Source: Adineta steineri
Taxonomy: Eukaryota; Rotifera; Eurotatoria; Adinetida; Adinetidae
Length of the DNA: 64,000 nt
Direction: 5' to 3'
Assembly (NCBI GenBank): GCA_905250115.1
Contig: CAJNOI010000009.1
Coordinates: forward strand, 1,225,821 to 1,289,820
The position numbers were made by a program, and so were the translations under genes. The notes under the pieces were generated by a model, which worked only from the letters and a program-made list of their open reading frames with translations, did no database searches and was not told the origin of the DNA. Of the stretch, positions 47,673 through 58,653 are shown one piece after another (the first letter of the stretch is position 1; each line of letters opens with the position of its first letter).

Positions 47673-49239
47673 ATGTCCGACGAAGAAAAATACGATGCAC
47701 TTTTAATGAATATTGCTTCACAACATACAGGAGGAATACATGAAGTATTTTATTAAATTGAAATAAAATAAAAACCTTTTTGTTCTTTTTTTTCGTATTA
47801 TAGTTACTTGATACATTATTTGGTTTTTTTGCACGTAAAACTGATTTATATACAAGTCCAAATGTTGATCAGAAACCTGAAGAATTAATTTTACAAGCAT
47901 TTCATAAATGGGAAAAAGTTGCACTTGCAAAACATAAGAAAGATAAAGCAGAACGAGATGAAGTAAATCAATTCTAATTAGATTTTCTATGATAGAAAAG
48001 AAAATTTTTAATTTAAAGGCTGATCGTGTTCGACGTGAAAAATTACGTCGTAAACGTGAAGAAGAAGAAGGTGAAAAAAATGAATCATCACGTATTGTTG
48101 AAGTTACAGATGAAGAAGCTGATAGAATTACACGAGAAAATGCTCAAGCAAAAGTATGAATGACACATTGATAATTTTAAACATGATAAATCATATTTTT
48201 AGGCACAAAAAATGGTATCAGATAATAAAGCTTCAGTTGTAAAAGAAACTGAAACAAAAGTTACTGAATCTTCCGATGCTAAAGAAGAAAATAAGGATGA
48301 AAAGGTAGAAAAAAAATCAATTTTGTTTATTTCTATAAAATTTGTTTTACTATTAGAAAGAAGATGATGATGAAAATGAAGAAGATAAAGGAAAAGAAAA
48401 ACCAAATACAGGTAATGGATGGACAGGACCTCATTATTCATGGACACAAACACTTGAAGAAATTGATGTAAGTTTTTCTTGTTTTTTTCCTATTCTTTAT
48501 CCTAAATTTCTTCTATAATAAAATTAGTTACGTGTTCCAATTAATATTAGTGCTCGTGTAAAATCTAAAGATATTATTGTTAAATTCGATCGTAAGGTAA
48601 ATAAATTCTAAAATACTATTATTTGAAATAATCTATCGTATATAATAGCATTTAACTGTTGGTCTTCGTGGTCATCCACCAATTATTGATGGCGAAACAT
48701 TTGCTGAATTGAAAAAAGAAGATTCCATCTGGACATTAGATGATGGAAAACTTATTCATATTGTTATTGAAAAAGTATTTATAGTCTATAGATTTATTTT
48801 GTATATTTAATAATGAAATTTAGGTTAATAAAATGGAATGGTGGAGTCGTGTAGTAAAATCTGATCCTGAAATTAATACACGTAAAGTTCAACCAGAAAA
48901 TTCAAAAGTAAACATGTTTTTAAAGAATATTTATTATTTTACTTCAATTTAATATAGTTATCTGATTTGGATGGTGAAACTCGAGGTATGGTTGAAAAAA
49001 TGATGTATGATCAACATCGACGTGAAGCTGGTTTACCCACTTCTGATGAACAAAAAAAACAAGATATGCTTCAAAAGTATATGAATTTATCCTAATATAA
49101 CTATTTTTTCATTTCTTATCTATTAGATTTATGGGTGCTCATCCGGAAATGGATTTTAGTAAATGCAAGTAAGTGTATTAATTTATAAATTTTATTTCTA
49201 GTACTACAATTATTCATTTTTATAATTAGATTCAATTGA
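47673..49239 (+). CDS. NUDC: Nuclear distribution protein C (NudC) co-chaperone
   Basis: Eleven exons: 47673-47744, 47804-47962, 48019-48153, 48203-48304, 48357-48467, 48528-48596, 48649-48774, 48824-48907, 48958-49076, 49127-49168 and 49230-49239, in phase, 342 residues (human 331). N-terminal helix region [14 protein letters not shown], then a charged Lys/Glu linker, then the CS (p23-like) domain from about residue 172 ([35 protein letters not shown]), then the conserved tail [14 protein letters not shown]. Role: Hsp90 co-chaperone acting on the dynein/LIS1 pathway in the cytosol (family knowledge). The last exon contributes only ten coding bases (end of Lys, then Phe-Asn-stop); without it the frame would also stop at once after Lys. 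Nine of ten introns are under 65 nt. Confidence 0.95.
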
Positions 49240-49473
49240 TCAATCTTCATTTGTTTTTTTTTATCATATAAACCAAGAATGATTTTGATAAACTGTGATT
49301 AACCACGTTCGTTATTGCGTTCTATCTTTGTATCGTTTTCTTTTTGAATTAAAACATAAACAAAAAATATCATGCACATCATCAACATTTTTATGCTAAA
49401 TAAAAGAAATAGCTTATTCACTGAATATTTCGCACTGATTGAATTCGGAAAGTTCTTTTTAGTCACTATAAAT

Positions 49474-50137
49474 CAGGGTTGCCAACTGTACCCCACTTTG
49501 TACCTCTGGGGGTACGTATTTTGTACCCCATTTAGGCTTTTAAATCTTCGGTGAGATTAACTAGTAATAGAAAAATTGCGGATTCTCCATTATTACAAAT
49601 TCAAAAACGCTAAAAACTGGACCTACCACCCTTTGTAACTAGACGAATATTATCCTAAATTTTTAGATGTTTTGCCCTTATTAGAGGGAAGATTTTTTTC
49701 CATGTCCTAAAATCAAAATAGTCAAAATTTTCGGTAGACGTAATTCAAAATTTCAATAAAGTGCTTTTATTTAGGTGTCTTTTTTATATGCTTTCATATA
49801 GTACAAGCAGCTGATGATGATAGATTGATTTTTAGTCTTTGAAAAAGCTTTTAGATGACAAAAGGTTTAAAACTTCTAAAGACACCATTTTTTTCGTGAA
49901 ACGCGGAATTTTCTGTTTCGCTCCCTTTTTCAGCTTAGTAAAATACTTCTTTTGAGATGGGTGTGTGTTTGGATATATCTCAATATACCCACACCCACAT
50001 ATACACTCTCAAAGAAGTTTTATTTCATCGGTTTTCTCGGTTAAATCCTTTATTTCTCGAGGGACATAATGTACCCCAGATGTACCCCATTTGCACTTTC
50101 ATAAAGCCCATTTAAAAAATAAGAAATGGCAACCCTG
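49474..50137. mobile_element. Non-autonomous hAT-like transposon (664 bp)
   Basis: Perfect 11-bp inverted termini CAGGGTTGCCA / TGGCAACCCTG. The element is flanked by CTATAAAT (49466-49473) and CTATAAAC (50138-50145), an 8-bp target-site duplication with one mismatch, the hAT size. Subterminal GTACCCC-type motifs occur at both ends (for example TTTGTACCCCATTT left and ATGTACCCCAGATGTACCCC right). No transposase frame inside. A GGGTGTG hairpin element is nested at 49945-50019. It lies downstream of NUDC. Confidence 0.85.
49945..50019. repeat. GGGTGTG/CACACCC hairpin element, copy 5, nested in the hAT-like transposon
   Basis: Outer arms ACTTCTTTTGAGA and TCTCAAAGAAGT pair; inner arms GATGGGTGTGTGTTTGG and TACCCACACCCACATATA follow. 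Same arm composition and CTCAAG-like border as the other copies. Confidence 0.65.
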
Positions 50138-50492
50138 CTATAAACTCTCGGACTTCTATAATCATATTGGCTGTGTTATTCTGTACATTTTCTCTTCACA
50201 AGAATTCTTCAGATTTTTACTTGGAAAGATAAGATGATGACTTGTAGCGTCCTCTTAAGGATTTCCTATTTAAATCAATCGATTTTGAAACCAAAATATA
50301 CTTTTAATAAATAATAAAACTTAAGATGAATTTAATTCACGTACTAAATTTTGATCTTGATTATAGTAGAATACAATTGGTTGTATTATTCGACCAATGA
50401 TGTATATTAGTACAGCGTAATCTTGTACTGACTAACTAACAAGTTTTTTAGCAGATTTAAACGAAGTAGTAACTTTTTCTTTTAGATATAAA

Positions 50493-51957
<1,465 letters not shown>

Positions 51958-51990
51958 TTTAAAAAAAAACAAGCAAATGAATTTCAATTG

Positions 51991-53030
51991 TTATTTGTTT
52001 TTTTCGTTCATTAACCAGCCTGTTTCTTGTATCCATTCTTCTAATGTTTTCATTTTATTATAAACTTCTTTTGTTTTTTCCGGATGTCTTTCTTCAAAAT
52101 CTCCATACTCATTATACCATCTCATATTATCAAGTGTTTCTTTACTTTGTCCAACACATTGATCATAAGTCAATGGTGTATATCGAATTTTTTCATTTCT
52201 TGTAACATGTCGTATTATATGACATATTTCATCCATTGTTAATCGTTGAGCTACAATTGGAATAATATTTCCCTGTCCCCATTGATCAGGATGCTCGAAA
52301 CATTGAACAACAATAGGACCAGTATCACGAACATCATAAAGAGGAAGACGAGCATTTGGTTGTAGTAAAACACGAAATTCAAAATCAATTGTAGGTTGAA
52401 AAAATGTTTCAAAATTTTGATAATAAAAACCAACATAAATAAATGTTGTATAGGGAAATAATGGTGGATTTTGTTGAGCACGAATATAAGATTCAACACG
52501 AGCTTTCATCCTAAAAGAATTATTAAAACTACTTCGTTATGATATAATCTTGACTCTCGTATTAGTCAATAGTTATATTTTTCTAAACTTTCCTTACATA
52601 TAATGTGGTAAATCAAGTTGTCCATTAGAAATAGTAACTGTATTTGGTAGACTACTCCAAATAAAATGTTGCACACGTTGTTGTTTAGCTGCATTCACCA
52701 TATTCATACCTTGTTCATATTCTTTATTTGCACCACATTCCCAAAAGTTAGTCATGGCAAATACACCATATGCATCTTTGAAGGCTTCTAAACATTCATC
52801 AAATGAATCAATGTTGCATGATACCATTTCAACACCTTTTTCAATTAATTTCTAAAAGAAAATTCAATAGAAAATTGTTTTAATTTCAAGAAAGCGATTA
52901 CTTGACTATCTGTGGACGAAATATTTCTTGAAAGACCACGTATTATCCATTTATTTGAGTTAATTAATTCATTTACTACACTACCACCTTGTCTGCCAGT
53001 TGCTCCAACAACAACAATTAGTCGTTTCAT
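51991..53030 (-). CDS. NmrA-like family protein (NMRAL1/HSCARG-like)
   Basis: Exons 53030-52902, 52851-52598 and 52510-51991 join in phase into 300 residues, the usual NMRAL1 length. N-terminal Rossmann motif LIVVVGATGRQGGSVV (GxxGxxG), then NIDSFDECLEAFKDAYGVFA, HFIWSSLPN, and a C-terminal substrate-like half (GFYYQNFETFF, IPIVAQRLTMDEI). The family is an atypical short-chain dehydrogenase fold that senses NADPH and lacks the catalytic Tyr-Lys (family knowledge). Likely cytosolic redox sensor. It is transcribed divergently from the first VAMP gene with about 145 bp between start codons, and is the only intact NmrA copy of three tandem ones. Confidence 0.88.
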
Positions 53031-53174
53031 CTTTTTTTCTCTGTGTCACTTAAGATAAAAGTCATTTATACACTGATAAAACTTCTATGAGTAATCGGTC
53101 AACAAACATAAGTTTATTTCTTCATCTTTTTTTTCATTGTTTAGAAGTTTCTCTCTTATAGAACACCGTTTACA
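53031..53174. promoter_or_regulatory. Shared intergenic block between NmrA-like and VAMP genes
   Basis: Compact divergent promoter. The text TCTCTGTGTCACTTAAGATA and CATTTATACACTGATAAAAC recurs with few changes at about 54848-54900 and 57160-57210 upstream of the other two VAMP copies, although the NmrA copies there are dead. Conservation fits a VAMP promoter/5' UTR, or simply recent common origin. Confidence 0.45.
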
Positions 53175-53809
53175 ATGTAAGACTAAAACATGATTTCGGT
53201 TTTAGCAAAAAAAAATGATTATTTGTTAAATATATATTTAGGTCAGCAGGAATAACAAATCCAAACTATAAATCAGATAGTGTTCGTTATACACCTCCAA
53301 ACCGCATTAAACAGTTACAGGGACAAGTTGATGAGGTATATATATATGAAATATGAAATATTTGTTTTAATTATTTAAACTAGGTTACGGATGTTATGAG
53401 AAATAACATTCGATTAGAATTAGAACGTGGTGGGGCACTTGATGCACTGGAACAGAAATCAGGTAAAATGCATTTAAGATTAATAGAGTTTTAGAAAAAG
53501 AAAAAAACTGATAATTTTTATTTATTTATATCAATAAAGACATTTTAAATGAAGGAGCACGAAGCTTTTCTATTCGTTCAAAACAACTTAAAAAGAAATA
53601 TTGGTGGAAAAATCTTAGAGTAAGTACATGGAAAGCTCTTTTTTTCCTACCGAAAAACTTTCTTTATTGTTTAGATGTGGATTATTCTTAGTATCGTTGT
53701 TGCAATAGTTATCATTATAATTATCCGTAATAATTGATGTTTTTAAAATCATTTTTAAACTATTTGTTTTCTAGTTGCTTCTGTCCTTGGTCCAAAGAAA
53801 AAAACATAG
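53175..53809 (+). CDS. R-SNARE, synaptobrevin/VAMP-like, copy 1
   Basis: Exons: start dinucleotide AT at 53175-53176 (5' UTR plus AT), then 53242-53335, 53384-53462, 53540-53619, 53675-53726 and 53775-53809, in phase, 113 residues. The start codon is split AT|G by the first intron. SNARE motif: RIKQLQGQVDEVTDVMRNNI, then LELERGGALDALEQKS with the zero-layer Arg, then KKKYWWKNLR and a membrane anchor (WIILSIVVAIVIIII). The KLKRKYWW-type juxtamembrane is diagnostic for synaptobrevins. The membrane anchor is followed by a short Lys-rich end, LASVLGPKKKT. Role: vesicle fusion through four-helix SNARE complexes (family knowledge). Reading through the last donor would stop earlier at RNN. Confidence 0.88.
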
Positions 53810-54414
53810 ACGATATCAATTTGGTTTTTTTTGGACTATTTTTTAATACTTATGTGCACTTACCAATTCTTTTTCTATTGATTCAATAATGAAACAGAAC
53901 AAGATTTACAATTCAAAGAAAAATCTATATTTTTTATATAAATAATTAGAGAATTTATGCATGAATTATAGTCCGTTATTTTGAGAATTTTGTAATGAAA
54001 TCAAATCAAAATAGCATTTTTCGATAAATAATATAAGATAGATTTATGCTAATTGCTATACAAAGAATGATATTGAAATTTATCATTTTCAAATGATGAC
54101 TTTTTATGTAGATTCGCATTTTCTACATTGAGTTTTGATCTATAAATACTGCTGTGGCTTCTGGATTGTGGACATTTTTCTTAATTGGTGGAAACAATCA
54201 AAAATAGACAACAAAAGATGATTAGACAGGATAATTCTAGTTTAGCATAGATATCATATCTTTCGAGCTGGTTAGCGTCGAATGAAACATGCGATCGAGA
54301 TCGTGTTTAACATGTACTATGGGCTAAAGTATTTAAAGCAAGCGAGATAAAATTTGATAAATTAAAAGGAATTGTCGATCGTAAATGATTATAGCTTTTC
54401 TATAATTACCACAA

Positions 54415-54648
54415 ATGGGCAATAATGGAATAACTTTCAAAGATTATAGTTTTAGATTAAAACGAACAAATAATAATGGAATCAAACGTTGTATTTATAC
54501 ACATGAAGATTCGATTGTTAAAAATTCGTTTATTAAATCACATAAGAAACTAGATCTATTGTTTGAGCATCTGTTAACTATAAATAAGTCTCCATACAAC
54601 GAAGCAAAATTCAAAAAGAGAGATTTACTATTGATAAAAATATTCTAA
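54415..54648 (+). pseudogene. Remnant frame, weakly FLYWCH zinc-finger-like
   Basis: A 77-codon frame beginning MGNNGITFKDYSFRLKRTNN, followed by GIKRCIYTHE. The order (aromatic-rich strand, Arg-Thr-Asn turn, Cys, His) recalls a FLYWCH finger but the YW.C core is degenerate. A second, more broken copy follows at 56280-56500. Translation of the repeat copy has a premature end. Low certainty. Confidence 0.3.
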
Positions 54649-54704
54649 AAGTTTCCGTTAAAACAAATGTTTCTCTCACTATTATTGTATAAATTAGATT
54701 TGTC

Positions 54705-54848
54705 CAAATTTTCCTTACATATAATATGATAAATCAAGTTGTCCATTAGAAGTAGTAATTGTATAAAGTACACTACTCCAAATAAAATGTTGAACACCTT
54801 GTTGTTTAGCTGCATTAGTCATATTCATACCTTGTTCATATTCTTTTT
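54705..54848 (-). pseudogene. NmrA-like fragment in tandem unit 2
   Basis: About 140 bp closely matching 52588-52726 (the 3' part of NmrA exon 2; for example AAATCAAGTTGTCCATTAGA and TTGTTTAGCTGCATTAGTCA), then joining directly to the promoter block seen at 53033. The upstream exon and the rest of exon 2 are deleted, so it cannot encode the protein. Confidence 0.8.
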
Positions 54849-54988
54849 TTCTCTATGTGACTCAAGATAAAATTCATTTATACACTGATAAAACTTCTAT
54901 GAATCATCAGCAAACAAACACAAACTTATTCCTTCGTCTTTTTTTTTTCATTATTTAGAGGTTTCTCTTTCATAGAATACACTTTACA

Positions 54989-55638
54989 ATGTAAGACTAA
55001 AACATGATTTCGGTTTTAGCAAAAAAAACGATTGTTCGTTACATATGTATTTAGGTCAGCAGGACTAACAAATCCAAGCTATCAATCAGACAGTGTTCGT
55101 TATACACCTTCGCCACGTCTTCAAGGATTACAGAACCAAGTTGATGAGGTATATATATATATATATGAAACAAAAAAATATTTGTTTTAATTATTTGAAT
55201 TAGGTTACGGATGTTATGAGAAATAATATTGGAATAGCATTAAAACGTGGTGAAGCACTTGATCAACTGGAACAAAAAGCAGGTAAAATATATTTACAAT
55301 TAATAAAGTTTTAGAATAAAACAAAACTTATAATTTTTATTACTTTATATTAATAAAGAAAATTTAACTTCTGAGACCGAAAGGTTTTCTTATCGTTCAA
55401 AACAACTCAAAAAGAAGTATTGGTGGAAAAATCTTAGAGTAAGTACATGGAAATCTGTTTTTTTCCCTACCGAAAAATACTCTTAAATTTCGTTATTATT
55501 TAGATGTGGATTATTCTTGGTATTGTTGTTGCAATCATCATCATTATAATTATCAGTAATATTTGATGTTTTTAAAATCATTTTTAAATTATTTGTTTTC
55601 TAGTTGCTGCTGTTGCCAGTGGAAAGAAAAAAACATAG
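54989..55638 (+). CDS. R-SNARE, synaptobrevin/VAMP-like, copy 2
   Basis: Same gene plan as copy 1: AT at 54989-54990, then 55055-55148, 55204-55282, 55359-55438, 55504-55555 and 55604-55638, 113 residues, start codon again split AT|G. SNARE motif LQGLQNQVDEVTDVMRNNIG, then LKRGEALDQLEQKA (zero-layer Arg kept), KKKYWWKNLR and anchor WIILGIVVAIIIIIIIIA. The N-terminal part is the most variable (SVRYTPSPRLQ). All exons open with intact borders, so likely functional. Confidence 0.86.
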
Positions 55639-56279
55639 ATGATATCAGTTTGGTTTTTTTTCTGACTATTTTTAATATTTATGTACTCTTATCAATTCTT
55701 TTTCTTTTGATTCAATAATTAAATCGAATAATATAAACTAATTATAATCAAGATCTCAGTTTTAATTCTACATCTGTAATTCATTTATAGAGAATTTTTT
55801 ATTGTTAATATTCGTTTATTTTATAATAGAGAAATACAACATGATTTACACTTCAAAGAAAATTTTGTTATGTTGATTGGTATACAAAGAATGGTATCGA
55901 AATGTATTATCTTCAGATGAAGAATTTTTATGTTAATCCGCATTTGTTACATTGAGATCCGATCTATAAATACTGCTGTCGACAGATATAAATTCACTAT
56001 GTTACGAACCGTGGCTTTTTGATTGCGGACATTTTTTTCTTAATTCGTGAAAACAATGAAAAGTAGACAACAAAAGATGATTAGTCGAGGTAATTCCAAT
56101 TCATAATGACTATCATATCCTTCGAGCTAGTCACCGTGGAATGAAATATGTGACCGAAGTCATGTTAACCATGTACTATGAGCTAAAGTATTTAAAGCAA
56201 GCGAGATAAAATTTGATAAATTAAAAGGAAATGTCGCCCGTAAATGATTATAGCTTTTCTACAATTGCCACAAACAGGC

Positions 56280-56500
56280 AACAATGGAATAACTTTCAAA
56301 GATTATAGTTTTAGATTAAAACGAACAAATAAGAATGGAATCAAACTTTATATTTATACACATGAAGATTCAATTGTTAAAAATTCGTTTATTAAACCGT
56401 ATACGAACTAAATCCATTGGTTGAGCATCTGTTAACTATAAATAAGTCTCCATAAAACGAAACAAAATTCAAAAAGAGATTGTGCTAGATATTTTAAAAC
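56280..56500 (+). pseudogene. Second copy of the weakly FLYWCH-like remnant
   Basis: Near-repeat of 54415-54648 (AACTTTCAAAGATTATAGTT, ACACATGAAGATTC) with substitutions that remove the start and shorten the frame (stop soon after AACCGTATACG). Part of the tandem unit. Confidence 0.4.
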
Positions 56501-56504
56501 TTTC

Positions 56505-57160
56505 CTTATATAGAAAATGTAAATCAAGTTGTCCATTAGAAATAGTAATTGTATTTGGTAGACTACACCATATGGATCTTTGAAAGCTTCTAAACACTCA
56601 TCAAATGAATCGATATTACATGATACCACTTCAACACCTTTTTCAATTAATTTCTAAAAGAAAATTCAATAGAGAATTGTCTTAATTTCAACAAAATTAC
56701 TACTTGACTATCTTTGGATGAAATATTTCTTGAAAGACCACGTATCTGTTAGAACAAAATCTGTAAGAACACCTTAATGGTAGAAGTGATAGTGTAAACT
56801 ATATTTATCACTTTCAGCAGATCGTAGTAGAACTATTGTTATTATGTTACCATTTATCTTCTTTCGCTCTGTAGCTAAATGTGATATTTCGATTACATCA
56901 CTATCAATAAGAAAAACTGCGCAAAAATAACGTGTAGCCTGTGCAAATCCAATAAGCAGAGCAAGAAAGATGACTGTTTCCGAATACAAATATACTGAAT
57001 ATAATGTTGAGCTTTGCATTTTCGGGATTGACATATTTTGGAATACTTCTAGATGTTTATTCACATCTTTTCGAGTAATTAAATCATTCAGTATTCTTGA
57101 AAATTCAATCTCTTTTGTTACAGTCACTCCGTCTCTAAGGAGTCAATCGTTTCATCTTTT
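56505..57160 (-). pseudogene. NmrA-like pseudogene in tandem unit 3, with an insertion
   Basis: Matches NmrA exon 2 from 56505, but about 90 bp (corresponding to about 52680-52767) is deleted (text jumps from TTTGGTAGACTAC to CACCATATGGATC). The exon 1 match continues to about 56757 (TTTCTTGAAAGACCACGTAT), is broken by about 380 bp of foreign sequence, and resumes at 57138 with AGTCAATCGTTTCATC, the start-codon region. Not able to encode the protein. Confidence 0.8.
56758..57137 (-). other. Insertion of unknown origin inside the NmrA pseudogene
   Basis: A 380-bp segment absent from the other two units. It carries a minus-strand open stretch of about 117 codons with no ATG at its upstream end (a GTG) and a hydrophobic stretch (VIFLALLIGFAQATRYFCAV). 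It might be an exon of a retrocopied or transposed gene or an element body. No inverted termini or target duplication was recognised. Confidence 0.4.
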
Positions 57161-57299
57161 TTTCTCTGTGTCACTTAAGATAAAATTCATTTATACACTG
57201 ATAAAACTCCTGTAAATAATCAACAAACAAATATAAGCGTAGTTTTTCATCTTTTTTATTATTATTTAGAGGTTTCTCTCTCGTAGAACGCAGTTTACA

Positions 57300-57924
57300 A
57301 TGTAAGACTAAAACATGATTTTTTTTTAGCAAAAAAAATGATTATTGGTTCCAAATGTATTTAGGGCAACAGGATCAACAAATGGTGTTCGCTATACATC
57401 TCCATCAGGTATTCAACAATTACACGGACAAGTTGATGAGGTATATATACATATATATGAAATATAAAATATTTATTTGAATTATTTGAATTAGGTTATG
57501 AATGTTATGAAAAATAATATTGCATTAGAATTAGAACGTGATGGAGCACTTCATGATATAGAACATAAATCAAGTAAAATATATTTGAAATTAATAAAGT
57601 TTTTGAAAAAAAAACAAAACTGATAGTTTTTATTTATTTATATCAATAAAGGTATTTTAACTGAAGGAGCTCGAGACCTTTATCTTGGTTCAAAAGAACT
57701 TAAAAAGAAATATTGGTGGAAGAATCAAAGAGTAAGTATATGTGAATCCTCTTTTTTTCTACCGAAAAAATTTCGTATCCTTCTGTATTGTTTAGGTATG
57801 GATTATTCTTTATATTATTGTTGCATTAGTAATCACTATAATTATCAGTAATAATTGATAATTTTAAAATCATTTTTAAACTATTTATTTTCTAGTTGCT
57901 ACTGTTGCCGGTGGAAAGAAATAA
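57300..57924 (+). CDS. R-SNARE, synaptobrevin/VAMP-like, copy 3
   Basis: AT at 57300-57301, then 57365-57440, 57495-57573, 57652-57731, 57796-57847 and 57896-57924, 105 residues. Split AT|G start as in the other copies. The N-terminus is six codons shorter (MATGSTNGVRYTS). SNARE: LHGQVDEVMNVMKNNIALEL, then ERDGALHDIEHKS with zero-layer Arg. ELKKKYWWKNQR and anchor WIILYIIVALVITIII follow, ending in GGKK-stop. It is the most diverged copy, with layer positions altered (ALHDIEHK), but open throughout. Confidence 0.85.
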
Positions 57925-58653
57925 TAAATGATATCATGATGGGTTTTTGACTATTTTTTAATACTTATTTGTTCTTCTCACTTGTTTTTCTTTTGATTCA
58001 ATAATTAAATAGAATAATATAAGTTAATTATAATTAAGTTTTCAGTTTTAATTCTATATTTATAACTAACTTATGGAAACCTTTTTATCGTTGATGTTGA
58101 TTTATAATTCAAAGAAAAACTTGTTATGTTAATTGGTATACAAAGAATGATATTGAAATTTATTACTTGTGCGATTTATTCTTACAAGAAAACGACTCAT
58201 TGTAATCTTCTTTGAATGATTGACTATATGCTTTACTAAAACTATCATAAAGAGATTTATCTTAAAACTTTCGCAACAGAGAGGATATTACGAGATTCAG
58301 CATGAAATGCGCTACAAAATATAGAGAATGTTCCTTGTTTTTCAAGTGAAGAAAATGATATTACAAATTTTTAAGTATTCAATTACACAATAAATCATAT
58401 TTTATAATTCTTATATTAATATTGAATGAATGGATAAACGACGAAATAACTGGTGTGATTAACAGAAAAATATTGAATAAATCAATATATTTGATGCACT
58501 CTTCACATTCATTCTATCTATTAGATATGAAAAGGAAAACGTCACCACGATTTTCGTTACGATCTGTAGTACACAAAAACAGACAAAGATGAATTCGATA
58601 TCTTCGATAATTGAACACGCAGTCTTTCGAAAAAATAATTTTTCGTTTAAAAA
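57925..58653. other. Spacer between VAMP copy 3 and the GPCR gene
   Basis: Shared tail of the tandem unit up to about 58160, then AT-rich DNA and the GPCR 3' UTR. Nothing else seen. Confidence 0.45.

Larger units (their letters stand above)
53810..54988. other. Inter-VAMP spacer 1
   Basis: 3' UTR of VAMP copy 1, shared tandem-unit sequence, a FLYWCH-like frame (54415-54648), an NmrA scrap (54705-54845) and the leader of VAMP copy 2. Confidence 0.5.
55639..57299. other. Inter-VAMP spacer 2
   Basis: 3' UTR and shared tail sequence of VAMP copy 2, a second FLYWCH-like remnant (56280-56500), an NmrA pseudogene with a 380-bp insertion (56505-57160) and the leader of VAMP copy 3. Confidence 0.5.
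52590..58150. repeat. Tandem triplicated segment: NmrA-like (-) / VAMP (+) / trailing remnant
   Basis: Three consecutive units of about 1.7-2.1 kb (about 52590-54700, 54705-56505, 56505-58150). Each has, in order, NmrA-like sequence on minus, a shared intergenic block, a VAMP gene on plus and a downstream stretch with common text (CAAAGAATGATATTGAAATT; the first two also have GCAAGCGAGATAAAATTTGA). Decay of NmrA copies and divergence of VAMP copies show the duplications are not recent. Confidence 0.85.
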
